Notes: generated by a model not told the origin, from the sequence alone. A stretch of DNA of 15,065 nucleotides from Verrucomicrobiota bacterium (GCA_018239705.1 JAFEGS010000598.1:1-15065), one strand, 5' to 3'. Shown: positions 1 through 6,292, numbered from the stretch's first letter. Made by a program: numbers and translations.

Positions 1-681
1 CATACGACCAGAAGTCTAATGGGAAGAAAGCGTGGGATGACTCAGCTGTTTGATGACAAAGGCAACATTGTCACTTGCACAGTGATCCATGCAGAACCAA
101 ATGTAATTACTCAGATCAAAACTCGTTCTACAGATGGGTACGAAGCTATTCAGCTCGCCTATGATGAGATTGTTGTAAATGATCCAAGAACCATAGAAAA
201 CCGCGTGACTAAGCCTCTTATTGGTCATTTCCGCAAGGCGCAAGTAGCTCCATCTCGTTTCCTGTATGAAACACGAGTGGACAATGCTGAAGAGTACCAA
301 GTTGGCCAAAAGCTCGACGTTACACTCTTCAAAGAAGTTGGCTATGTGGATGCTACTGGCACTTCCAAGGGTAAAGGCTATCAGGGCGTAATGAAGCGTC
401 ACGGCTTTAGCGGCGGTGCAGCTTCTCACGGTTCAGGACATCACAGACATGCCGGTTCTACTGGTATGCGATCGACTCCAGGACGCTGCTTGCCGGGTGG
501 AAGTTTCCCAGGCCATATGGGTGATGAAAAAGTAACAGTACAGAATCTGAAAGTAGTTGCGATTGACGAAGCAAACAATCTGATTATTGTGGAAGGGGCT
601 GTTCCCGGGGCAAGAAATGCAGTTGTTTTGTTGAGCACAGCTATAAAAAAGCAAAACCAAGCAAAGAAAAAGAAAAAGTAA
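1..681 (+). CDS. rplC: 50S ribosomal protein L3 (5' end probably outside the window)
   Basis: L3 is an early-assembly protein of the large subunit whose long loop reaches toward the peptidyl-transferase centre. The family signature is clear: GRKRGMTQLF at the N-terminus, SKGKGYQGVMKRHGF near residues 116-130 (counting from the Met at 19), then HRHAGSTGMRSTPG and GHMGDEKVTVQNL near 142-177. The tail is lysine-rich (KKQNQAKKKKK). The ATG at 19 gives 220 aa, but the frame stays open to base 1 and encodes HTTRSL just upstream. L3 proteins normally have a few hydrophobic residues before the GKKxGM motif, and there is no good Shine-Dalgarno before 19, so I think the true start lies left of the window. 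The E. coli GQNQTPG stretch, which carries the methylated glutamine, reads GMRSTPG here, as I recall for Chlamydia. Identity is certain; only the start is open. Confidence 0.96.
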   Translation, partial: HTTRSLMGRKRGMTQLFDDKGNIVTCTVIHAEPNVITQIKTRSTDGYEAIQLAYDEIVVNDPRTIENRVTKPLIGHFRKAQVAPSRFLYETRVDNAEEYQVGQKLDVTLFKEVGYVDATGTSKGKGYQGVMKRHGFSGGAASHGSGHHRHAGSTGMRSTPGRCLPGGSFPGHMGDEKVTVQNLKVVAIDEANNLIIVEGAVPGARNAVVLLSTAIKKQNQAKKKKK

Positions 682-689
682 ACAAGTAA

Positions 690-748
690 CTATTCACCCC
701 TGATGAGAGAATCCCGCTCGTAGGTGTGAATAGGTGTAAACGAGGGAT
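690..748 (+). promoter_or_regulatory. Putative RNA pseudoknot covering the rplD ribosome-binding site
   Basis: This element fills most of the 72-nt gap before rplD, the longest gap inside the ribosomal-protein cluster. Stem 1 pairs CTATTCAC (690-697) with GTGAATAG (726-733), 8 perfect base pairs. Its loop holds ATCCCGCTCG (711-720), which can pair with CGAGGGAT (741-748): 4+4 pairs with C715 and G716 bulged. The second strand contains the Shine-Dalgarno GAGGG (742-746) of the GTG start at 754. Because the loop pairs outside its own stem, the two stems form an H-type pseudoknot with connecting segments of 13, 5 and 7 nt. The pairing is seen directly; folding and function are inferred. Known ribosomal-protein autoregulation, such as the S4 pseudoknot on the alpha operon mRNA, is the model. 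Confidence 0.45.
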
Positions 749-753
749 ACGCT

Positions 754-1455
754 GTGGAAACGCAGGTTAGAAAATACAATCTCCAGGGTGAGAATATTGG
801 CACTGCTGCGGTCGATAATAGACTTGCACAGGCTGAGGCCAATTCTCAGCTTATTAAAGACTATATTGTTGCGCTCAGAGCAAACGCTCGTCAGTGGTCA
901 GCAAATACCCAAGGTCGTTCTGAAGTAAACCATACAAAGAAAAAGCCACACGCTCAGAAAGGTGGTGGGCGAGCAAGACAAGGTAGCTTGTCAGCTCCTC
1001 AGTACAAGGGCGGAGGACGCGCGTTTGGTCCAAAACCAAAGTTCGATCAGCATGTTCGAATCAATCAAAAAGAGCGCTTAGCTGCAATTCGTGCACTTCT
1101 TGCCGAAAAAATCCGCGATAGCCGCTTGATTGTTCTTAAAGCAGAAGAAGTCGCTGAACCTAAGACGAAACTGTTTAGCACCTTTATAGACCAATGCGAT
1201 CTTCAAGGTCGTGTGCTCTTCTTAGGCGAAGGCAGTTTTGTGGATATCAGCGTCGAAGATGTGATTCATCGCTTTAGTATCCCAACGGATAAACATACCA
1301 ATATCGTAAAAAGTATTCGCAATATTCCCCATGCAACGTTTAAACTCGTCTCCAATATAAGCGGATATGATGTTATGCGAGCAGGTTCAATTGTGATTCT
1401 CGAACCAGCTTTGGAAGAACTACAAGAATGGCTCCTAAAGGGCCTAAAAGGATAA
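754..1455 (+). CDS. rplD: 50S ribosomal protein L4
   Basis: L4 is an early-assembly protein lining the peptide exit tunnel; in E. coli it also represses its own operon. The 233-aa product has the extended basic loop typical of the family at about residues 47-100: RQWSANTQGRSEVNHTKKKP, then QKGGGRARQGSLSAPQYKGG and FGPKPKFDQHVRINQKER. The stretch FGPKPKFDQHVRIN closely resembles chlamydial L4 as I remember it. The start is GTG at 754, with Shine-Dalgarno GAGGG at 742-746 (7-nt spacer). Extending the frame upstream meets TGA at 727-729 with no better start. The 72-nt leader can fold into a possible pseudoknot that includes this ribosome-binding site. The gap to rplW is 4 nt. A GTG start in a highly expressed gene plus a structured leader suggests deliberately limited translation, which is inference. 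Confidence 0.97.
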   Translation: METQVRKYNLQGENIGTAAVDNRLAQAEANSQLIKDYIVALRANARQWSANTQGRSEVNHTKKKPHAQKGGGRARQGSLSAPQYKGGGRAFGPKPKFDQHVRINQKERLAAIRALLAEKIRDSRLIVLKAEEVAEPKTKLFSTFIDQCDLQGRVLFLGEGSFVDISVEDVIHRFSIPTDKHTNIVKSIRNIPHATFKLVSNISGYDVMRAGSIVILEPALEELQEWLLKGLKG

Positions 1456-1459
1456 CACG

Positions 1460-1798
1460 ATGAAATCAACGAATCCTTATGAAGTGATAAAGCGCCGCTA
1501 TATCACAGAAAAGTCAAGCGTATTGCAAGGGTTGAAGGATGCTGCAAGCAACAAAAGCCTGAAGCGATGCGAAAATCCAAAATATGTCTTTTTGGTCGAT
1601 CCAAAAGCAAATAAGCACCAGATTGCTGAGGCTTTGGAAGAAATTTATCGCGATAAACACGTTCGAGTTGTGGCTGTCAATACAATGAATGTCAAACCGA
1701 AGCAGTATAATCGCCGAGGCAAAATGAATGCTGGACGAAGTGTTGCTTTGAAAAAAGCAGTAGTGACGCTTGCCGTAGGCGATTCGATAGAAGAATAA
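1460..1798 (+). CDS. rplW: 50S ribosomal protein L23
   Basis: L23 sits at the tunnel exit and is the docking site for trigger factor and signal recognition particle. The 112-aa product contains YEVIKRRYITEKSS near residues 7-20, the equivalent of the family's 'I..P..TEK' start. The central KYVFLVDPKANKHQIAEALEEIY is followed by VRVVAVNTMNVKPK. A stretch of about 15 residues, QGLKDAASNKSLKRCENPK, sits between the first helix and the first strand and is longer than in E. coli L23 (about 100 aa); as I recall, Chlamydia L23 has an insertion at the same place. The Shine-Dalgarno AAAAGGA (1446-1452) lies in the last codons of rplD, 7 nt from the ATG, so the two are probably translationally coupled. 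Confidence 0.96.
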   Translation: MKSTNPYEVIKRRYITEKSSVLQGLKDAASNKSLKRCENPKYVFLVDPKANKHQIAEALEEIYRDKHVRVVAVNTMNVKPKQYNRRGKMNAGRSVALKKAVVTLAVGDSIEE

Positions 1799-1817
1799 GA
1801 GAGTAAAGGAGAAATCG

Positions 1818-2663
1818 ATGCTCAAGACATTTCGTCCCATCACTCCAGGAACGAGACGCCTCGTATTGTCGACGAATGACCAGCTTACCAGAGTAGAGGG
1901 CAGACGCGCGACAGTAAAGCCGACAAAGAAATTGTTGGTTCCAAAAAAGAGTACTGGTGGACGTAACAATAACGGACATGTGACCTGTCGCCATAGAGGT
2001 GGTGGGCATAAAAAACACTACCGCTTAGTAGATTTCAAGCGTGATAAATTGGATATTCCAGCGAAGGTAGCTTCAATTGAATATGACCCAAATAGATCAG
2101 CTTTTATCGCTTTGCTTAATTACGCCGATGGTGAAAAGCGCTATATTATCGCTCCTGAGGGACTGAAAGCAAGTGATAAACTGCTGTCGAGTGATACTAA
2201 CCCATCATTTGACGTGGGCTGTACAACAAAGTTAAAATCGATGCCAATCGGATCTGTGATTCACAATCTCGAGCTTGTACCCGGAAGGGGAGCACGCCTT
2301 GTGCGATCTGCAGGACTTTCTGCTCAGCTTATGGGCCGCAGCAATGGTCATGCAACAATCAGACTTCCTTCTGGTGAGATGCGTACAGTGAATGAAGAGT
2401 GCCGAGCTACCTTTGGCGTTGTTTCTAATTCAGAGCACAACATCCGAGTGGAAGGCAAAGCTGGTCGTAATCGCTGGAAAGGGATTAGGCCAACTGTGCG
2501 AGGAACTGCTATGAACCCTGTTGACCACCCACACGGTGGTGGCGAAGGTAAGCATAACGGCTATATCCCGCAGACACCATGGTCGATGCAGACAAAAGGC
2601 TATCGCACCAGAATGAAACGAAAAGTGTCAAACCGCTTTATCATCAAAGACCGAAGGGACTAA
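1818..2663 (+). CDS. rplB: 50S ribosomal protein L2
   Basis: L2 bridges 23S rRNA domains at the subunit interface and is needed for subunit association and peptidyl-transferase activity. The 281-aa length fits the family (about 275). The N-terminal OB-like region contains STGGRNNNGHVTCRHRGGG (residues 46-63). The C-terminal region carries the signature VDHPHGGGEG at 235-244; its second-domain histidine corresponds to the E. coli residue important for peptidyl transfer. It ends in KRKVSNRFIIKDRRD. The ATG at 1818 has a strong Shine-Dalgarno AAAGGAG (1805-1811) at 6-nt spacing, 19 nt after rplW. Nothing is unusual. Confidence 0.98.
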   Translation: MLKTFRPITPGTRRLVLSTNDQLTRVEGRRATVKPTKKLLVPKKSTGGRNNNGHVTCRHRGGGHKKHYRLVDFKRDKLDIPAKVASIEYDPNRSAFIALLNYADGEKRYIIAPEGLKASDKLLSSDTNPSFDVGCTTKLKSMPIGSVIHNLELVPGRGARLVRSAGLSAQLMGRSNGHATIRLPSGEMRTVNEECRATFGVVSNSEHNIRVEGKAGRNRWKGIRPTVRGTAMNPVDHPHGGGEGKHNGYIPQTPWSMQTKGYRTRMKRKVSNRFIIKDRRD

Positions 2664-2667
2664 TGCC

Positions 2668-2931
2668 ATGTCGAGATCATTAAAAAAGGGACCTTTTGTT
2701 GATCATCACCTTCTCAAGAAGGTTGCTGTTCTAAACAATAAAAATGAGAAAAAGCCATTTAAGACTTGGTCTCGTCGTTCGATGATTGTGCCAGAAATGA
2801 TTGGCCACTCAATTGACGTGTACAATGGCCGCAAGTTTATCACAGTGTATGTCACTGAAAACATGGTAGGCCACCGCCTGGGAGAATTCTCTCCAACAAG
2901 GCTGTTTAAGGGCCACCAGGCTAAAAAGTAA
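2668..2931 (+). CDS. rpsS: 30S ribosomal protein S19
   Basis: S19 binds 16S rRNA in the small-subunit head, pairs with S13 and contacts the A-site region. The 87-aa product is standard in length and almost entirely signature: MSRSLKKGPFVDHHLLKK, then KTWSRRSMIVPEMIGHSIDVYNGRKF and VGHRLGEFSPTR. It starts 4 nt after the rplB stop, with Shine-Dalgarno GAAGGGA (2653-2659) inside the last rplB codons, so it is probably coupled to L2 translation. Confidence 0.98.
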   Translation: MSRSLKKGPFVDHHLLKKVAVLNNKNEKKPFKTWSRRSMIVPEMIGHSIDVYNGRKFITVYVTENMVGHRLGEFSPTRLFKGHQAKK

Positions 2932-2948
2932 GATAAGGGAATGTAATA

Positions 2949-3287
2949 ATGGCTGACTACAGAGCGATTACAAGATTTGTGAGAATTAGTCCACGAAAGG
3001 CTCGGCTTGCAGCTGCGCTTATGCGTGGCTTACCAGTATCTGCAGCGAGATTACAGTTACAAAGTAGTGGGTTGAAAGGTGGAAGACTTCTGATCAAAAC
3101 ACTTGATAGCGCTGTAGCAAATGCAGAGTTACAATCAGATACAAGTGCTGAAAAATTATCAGTACAAGAAGTACGTGTTGATGAAGGTCCACGTTTGAAG
3201 CGTGCTAAACCACGAAGCCGTGGCCAGCGTCACGCCTTTGTGAAAAGGACCAGTCACTTTACAGTAGTAGTTAGCGCAAAGGGCTAA
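2949..3287 (+). CDS. rplV: 50S ribosomal protein L22
   Basis: L22 lines the peptide exit tunnel beside L4 and contacts all 23S rRNA domains. The 112-aa product shows the family pattern: RFVRISPRKARLAAALMRGL near residues 8-27, LLIKTLDSAVANAE in the middle, and RVDEGPRLKRAKPRSRGQRH leading to the tunnel hairpin near the C-terminus. A minimal start-stop ATGTAA (2941-2946) lies between the Shine-Dalgarno AAGGGA (2935-2940) and the ATG at 2949. It directly abuts the Shine-Dalgarno, so it is unlikely to be used as a start, and 2949 at 8-nt spacing is the right choice. Confidence 0.97.
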   Translation: MADYRAITRFVRISPRKARLAAALMRGLPVSAARLQLQSSGLKGGRLLIKTLDSAVANAELQSDTSAEKLSVQEVRVDEGPRLKRAKPRSRGQRHAFVKRTSHFTVVVSAKG

Positions 3288-3296
3288 GGAGTAGTA

Positions 3297-3998
3297 ATGG
3301 GTCAGAAGACAAATCCAGTTGGATTTCGCATCATCCTCAACCGTGGATGGAAATCACGGTGGTACGCAAATAATCAGGAGTTTGGCTCTCTTCTTATTGA
3401 AGACCGAGCGCTACGGGAATATTTGATAAAGCAGCCATGCTGTCAAGGGACCTCATCGATCGTAATACGAAGGATGAGCGATAAAATTGAAATTACAATC
3501 CAGACAGCACGTCCAGGGCTTGTCATTGGTAAAAAGGGCAGTGAGATCGATGTACTGCGAGCAGCCCTTTCCAAGATGACAGGAAAGGAAGTGTGGATTG
3601 AAGTTGAAGAAATTAAGAGACCAGATCTCGATGCAAAAATCGTCGCAGACGGAATTGCAAAGCAGCTCGAGCGAAGAATACCTTTTAGGCGTGCGCTCAA
3701 AAAGGCTATGCAGAGCGTACTCGAGGCCGGTGGTTTGGGAGTGAGAGTTCAGGTATCCGGACGTCTTGGTGGAGCAGAGATTGCTCGCCGCGAATGGTAC
3801 AAAGAGGGACTCATTCCACTTCAGACGCTTCGTTCAGACGTTGATTTTGCTTATGGCAGAGCTGAGACTACCTATGGATCAATTGGGGTCAAGGTTTGGA
3901 TCAATAAAGGTGAAGTGACACTCGTACAGAGAAAAGCAAAACCTGAAGCTGCAGCTGCAGCCGCAGGACGCGCAGGCGCAGGGGAGAAGAAGTCATGA
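3297..3998 (+). CDS. rpsC: 30S ribosomal protein S3
   Basis: S3 sits at the mRNA entry channel of the small subunit and contributes to mRNA unwinding. The 233-aa product begins MGQKTNPVGFRI, has the KH-domain loop GLVIGKKGSEID at about 74-85, and the C-terminal domain signature SGRLGGAEIARREWYKEGLIPLQTLRSDVDFAYG near 154-187, then TTYGSIGVKVWINKGE. The last 16 residues are a low-complexity alanine/glycine tail (AAAAAAGRAGAGEKKS) encoded by GC-richer repeats than the rest of the gene. Shine-Dalgarno AAGGAG (3286-3291) overlaps the rplV stop. The stop overlaps the rplP ATG (ATGA at 3995-3998). Confidence 0.98.
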   Translation: MGQKTNPVGFRIILNRGWKSRWYANNQEFGSLLIEDRALREYLIKQPCCQGTSSIVIRRMSDKIEITIQTARPGLVIGKKGSEIDVLRAALSKMTGKEVWIEVEEIKRPDLDAKIVADGIAKQLERRIPFRRALKKAMQSVLEAGGLGVRVQVSGRLGGAEIARREWYKEGLIPLQTLRSDVDFAYGRAETTYGSIGVKVWINKGEVTLVQRKAKPEAAAAAAGRAGAGEKKS

Positions 3999-4414
3999 CA
4001 TTAATGCCAAAGAAGACAAAACATCGAAAAATGATGAAGGGCCACCTTACTGGTATTAGTAAGGCAGCTACCTTTATCGATTTTGGTGACTATGGAATGC
4101 AGGTTCTGGAAAGAGGCTGGATTACAAGCCATCAGATTGAAGCTTGCCGTGTTGCAATTACGCGATTTTTTAATCGCCGTGGCAAAGTGTGGATTCGGCT
4201 GTTCCCTGATAAGCCGATTACGAAAAAACCTGCTGAAACTCGAATGGGAAAGGGAAAAGGAAACCTTGACCACTGGGTTGCGTCGGTAAAGCCGGGCAGA
4301 GTTATTTTTGAAGTGGCGAATGTTCCTAAAGATGTAGCGCAAGATGCCTTGAGAAGGGCTGCTGCAAAGTTGGGTATCAGGACACGCTTTGTTGAACGAG
4401 TCGAGAGAGTGTAG
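3995..4414 (+). CDS. rplP: 50S ribosomal protein L16
   Basis: L16 organises the A-site tRNA pocket of the large subunit and is a late-assembly protein. The 139-aa product is close to the usual 136-138. It shows PKKTKHRKMMKGH at the N-terminus, ATFIDFGDYGMQVLERGWITSHQIEACRVAI, and KPITKKPAETRMGKGKGNLDHWVA, which contains the arginine that E. coli hydroxylates. It ends AAAKLGIRTRFVERVERV. Two starts are possible: ATG at 3995 (MTLMPKK) or 4004 (MPKK). The Shine-Dalgarno GGGGAG (3981-3986) is 8 nt from 3995 and 17 nt from 4004, and 3995 gives an ATGA overlap with rpsC, so I chose 3995. Confidence 0.97.
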   Translation: MTLMPKKTKHRKMMKGHLTGISKAATFIDFGDYGMQVLERGWITSHQIEACRVAITRFFNRRGKVWIRLFPDKPITKKPAETRMGKGKGNLDHWVASVKPGRVIFEVANVPKDVAQDALRRAAAKLGIRTRFVERVERV

Positions 4415-4431
4415 AGGAGAAGTTAAATAAA

Positions 4432-4623
4432 ATGGCAAAAGCTGAAAGCTACCGCGCGCTAAGTGATGACGAGCTCCGAGCACAATGTCAAGATCTTCGA
4501 AAGGAGATCTTTAAAATGGAAAATGCGCTGTCATCCAAAAAAGAGGATGTACAGCCTTCTAGCATTACAGAGAAAAGAAGAAATGTTGCGCGAATTCTCA
4601 CAATACTGAGAGAACGAGAGTAA
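4432..4623 (+). CDS. rpmC: 50S ribosomal protein L29
   Basis: L29 is a small two-helix protein beside L23 near the tunnel exit. The 63-aa product fits the family in size (60-70). It has the pattern YRALSDDELRAQCQDLRKEIFKM followed by the second-helix signature EKRRNVARILTILRERE. Shine-Dalgarno GAGGAG (4416-4421) overlaps the rplP stop and lies 10 nt from the ATG. Its position between rplP and rpsQ is the universal order and supports the call. Confidence 0.95.
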   Translation: MAKAESYRALSDDELRAQCQDLRKEIFKMENALSSKKEDVQPSSITEKRRNVARILTILRERE

Positions 4624-4652
4624 CTTAAAAATTTATCTAGAAGTTTAAAGCT

Positions 4653-4901
4653 ATGGAAATTGAGCAGCGAGAGCAAAATCGCCGTAAAGTAAGAAAAGGC
4701 GTCGTCGTTTCTAACAAGATGCAAAAGACCGTTGTCGTGCGTGTTGATCGTACAATTCGCCACCCTCGGTATGAGAAAGTGGTGATACGTTCTAAAAAGT
4801 ATTACGCACATGACGAGACCAATTCGGCACGTATAGGCGACGTAGTGACAATAATGGAGACACGTCCATTGTCCAAGCTTAAGTGCTGGAGAGTGGTTTA
4901 G
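4653..4901 (+). CDS. rpsQ: 30S ribosomal protein S17
   Basis: S17 is a primary 16S rRNA-binding protein with an OB fold. The 82-aa product contains RRKVRKGVVVSNKMQKTVVVRVDR near residues 10-33, then HPRYEKVVIRSKKYYAHDE, and the C-terminal signature IGDVVTIMETRPLSKLKCWRV. The 29-nt gap from rpmC is AT-rich and has only a weak purine stretch (TAGAAG, around 4639-4644), so initiation may depend on coupling or on low structure. The last codons carry the first of two related small hairpins (4872-4889). Confidence 0.97.
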   Translation: MEIEQREQNRRKVRKGVVVSNKMQKTVVVRVDRTIRHPRYEKVVIRSKKYYAHDETNSARIGDVVTIMETRPLSKLKCWRVV

Positions 4902-4931
4902 GATATAGTCCCTTGCCTTAAGTGCAGGGGA
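4871..4931 (+). repeat. Two related hairpins with CTTAAGTGC repeat, rpsQ-rplN junction
   Basis: The 9-mer CTTAAGTGC occurs twice, at 4878-4886 (inside rpsQ) and 4917-4925 (intergenic), 39 nt apart. Each copy is flanked by inverted arms. The upstream copy pairs TCC-AGC with GCT-GGA around one bulged A. The downstream copy pairs TCCCTTGC (4909-4916) with GCAGGGGA (4924-4931), 8 pairs with one G-U. Wider similarity (GTCC...CTTAAGTGC...GG.GA) suggests an imperfect duplication. No T-tract follows, so it is not a classical terminator. It lies just before the rplN ribosome-binding site. Function is unknown; the repeat and pairing are read directly. Confidence 0.4.
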
Positions 4932-4942
4932 ACGAATCAATT

Positions 4943-4949
4943 AAAGGAG
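4943..4949 (+). promoter_or_regulatory. Shine-Dalgarno deciding the rplN start
   Basis: AAAGGAG lies 11 nt before the ATG at 4961. The in-frame GTG at 4922 lies upstream of this site and has no ribosome-binding site of its own in the right place, so 4961 is the better start. Confidence 0.8.
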
Positions 4950-4960
4950 TTAGTAGAGAA

Positions 4961-5326
4961 ATGCTTCAACAAGAGACGCAACTGACAGTTGCGGATAACT
5001 CTGGAGCCAAAAGGGTTAAATGCTTTAAAATACTTGGCGGCTCTAAGCGACGATATGCAGGTGTTGGCGATGTCATTATTTGCAGCGTTCGTGAGGCAGT
5101 TCCTGAAGGGACTGTAAAGAAGGGTGATGTTGTACGCGCTGTGGTCGTGAGGACTACGAGATATATCAAACGCAAAGATGGTTTCATCCGCTTTGATACA
5201 AACAGCTGCGTACTTATTGATGATAAAGGGAACCCTCGCGGGACTCGTATTTTTGGCCCAGTAGCTCGCGAAGTTCGCGATAAAGGCTACTTGAAAATCG
5301 GATCACTTGCTCCAGAGGTTATCTAG
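4961..5326 (+). CDS. rplN: 50S ribosomal protein L14
   Basis: L14 is a large-subunit protein at the subunit interface and the target of RsfS-type silencing. From ATG 4961 the product is 121 aa, against 122-123 in the family. It begins MLQQETQLTVADNSGAKRV, which lines up with the E. coli start MIQEQTMLNVADNSGARRV. It continues with GDVIICSVREAVPEG, KKGDVVRAVVVRTTRYIKRKDGF, RFDTNSCVLIDDKGNPRGTRIFGPVARE, and ends KIGSLAPEVI. A longer reading from GTG 4922 would add 13 unconserved residues and was not adopted. The 59-nt leader carries a strong small hairpin. Confidence 0.97.
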   Translation: MLQQETQLTVADNSGAKRVKCFKILGGSKRRYAGVGDVIICSVREAVPEGTVKKGDVVRAVVVRTTRYIKRKDGFIRFDTNSCVLIDDKGNPRGTRIFGPVAREVRDKGYLKIGSLAPEVI

Positions 5327-5329
5327 TTT

Positions 5330-5698
5330 ATGAGAAAACAGACAATGAATAATACAAGGACTGGCTCCAAGAAGGTCAGAGCAGGCGATACGGTTGTAGT
5401 CACTACAGGTGCATGCAAAGGCCAAAGTGGTAAAGTTATCCGTTGCAGCGCTGATAGAGTGCTTGTTCAAGGGATTAATCTGTGCAAAAAGCACGTAAAG
5501 AAGTCCGAGCAGCATCCACAGGGTGGTATCATTGAAATGGAAAAATTCCTCCATGTATCAAATGTATGCCCATGTGATGCCAATGGTACGGCGCTTAAGT
5601 TGCAAGTACGATTCCAGGAAAATGGCGAAAAAGAGCTTTGCTATGAAAAAGATGGCGAGCTTGTGGTTTGGCGCTCAATGAAACGTACCGAGAAGTAG
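5330..5698 (+). CDS. rplX: 50S ribosomal protein L24, cysteine-rich
   Basis: L24 initiates large-subunit assembly by binding the 5' region of 23S rRNA. The 122-aa product has a KOW-type start (RAGDTVVVTTGACKGQSGKV, residues 17-36) and the family block KKHVKKSEQHPQGGIIEMEKFLHVSNV (53-79). Six cysteines are present at about 29, 39, 52, 80, 82 and 104, including a CPC motif right after SNV; L24 normally has few. The KOW loop, usually GKDKGK, reads GACKGQ. The start is ATG 5330, 3 nt after rplN, with only a weak AGAGG (5314-5318) upstream; ATG 5345 is an alternative giving 117 aa. Identity is secure from sequence and position. Confidence 0.94.
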   Translation: MRKQTMNNTRTGSKKVRAGDTVVVTTGACKGQSGKVIRCSADRVLVQGINLCKKHVKKSEQHPQGGIIEMEKFLHVSNVCPCDANGTALKLQVRFQENGEKELCYEKDGELVVWRSMKRTEK

Positions 5699-5707
5699 GA
5701 GTGACAA

Positions 5708-6292
5708 ATGACAAGACTTAAAACACGTTTTGATAAAAAAATTAAGCCAGCATTGCAGTCAAAATTTCAATATCCAAACCCAATGATGATTCCTTCGCTT
5801 AAGAAGATCGTTATCAGTATGGGTATGGCTGAGGCAACAAAGGACAAAAATGCCATCACTGACTGTATCAGCCAGTTGACGCTCATTTCTGGACAAAAGC
5901 CAGTAACAACCAAGGCAAAGAAAGCGATTTCTAACTTTAAGCTTCGTAAAGGGCAACCAATAGGACTGAAAGTTACACTGCGTGGCGCGAGAATGTATGA
6001 ATTTCTTGAAAGATTTTGCAGTGTGTCGGCACCCCGAATTCGCGACTTTCGTGGTTTCGCAGCAACAGGCGACGGAAGAGGCAACTATTCACTAGGCCTC
6101 GAAGACCAGATGCTGTTTGCAGAGTTAAATCTCGATACTGTGAAGCGTGCACAAGGGATGAATATTACTTTTGTAACTTCAGCTATAGCCGATGACCAGT
6201 GCATCGAGCTGCTCAGGTTGCTTGGCATGCCATTTAGAGGACTGCCGGTCGTTGTACCCGGTTGGGATAAGATTCAGGGAGATAAAGAATGA
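5708..6292 (+). CDS. rplE: 50S ribosomal protein L5
   Basis: L5 binds 5S rRNA in the central protuberance and contacts P-site tRNA. The 194-aa product is slightly longer than the E. coli protein (179). Signatures are NPMMIPSLKKIVISMGM near 24-40, SGQKPVTTKAKKAISNFKLRKGQPIGLKVTLRG near 61-93, RDFRGF near 112-117, and GNYSLGLEDQMLF near 125-137. The ATG at 5708 has Shine-Dalgarno TAGGAG overlapping the rplX stop. The end overlaps rpsH as ATGA (6289-6292). rpsN (S14), which follows rplE in most bacteria, is absent here. Confidence 0.97.
   Translation: MTRLKTRFDKKIKPALQSKFQYPNPMMIPSLKKIVISMGMAEATKDKNAITDCISQLTLISGQKPVTTKAKKAISNFKLRKGQPIGLKVTLRGARMYEFLERFCSVSAPRIRDFRGFAATGDGRGNYSLGLEDQMLFAELNLDTVKRAQGMNITFVTSAIADDQCIELLRLLGMPFRGLPVVVPGWDKIQGDKE

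Noticed and set aside
1514..1969. Open minus-strand frame of 151 codons over rplW and rplB
   Set aside because: Antisense to conserved genes; the Phe/Leu/Ser-rich product reflects reverse-complemented basic codons rather than a membrane protein.
2941..2946. Start-stop ATGTAA just before rplV
   Set aside because: It directly abuts the Shine-Dalgarno, leaving no spacer for initiation, while the rplV ATG at 2949 is ideally placed.
4045..4064. Inverted repeat CCTTACT / AGTAAGG in rplP
   Set aside because: Seven pairs with a 6-nt loop inside a highly conserved coding stretch; expected by chance in 15 kb and not near a start or stop.
4001..4483. Open minus-strand frame of 160 codons across rplP and the start of rpmC
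   Set aside because: Antisense to two certain ribosomal protein genes, with no recognisable domain; composition is what reverse reading of lysine/arginine-rich genes gives.
4922..4961. Longer rplN reading from GTG 4922
   Set aside because: The GTG lies inside the intergenic hairpin, adds 13 unconserved residues, and lies upstream of the Shine-Dalgarno AAAGGAG. ATG 4961 gives the family's standard N-terminus.
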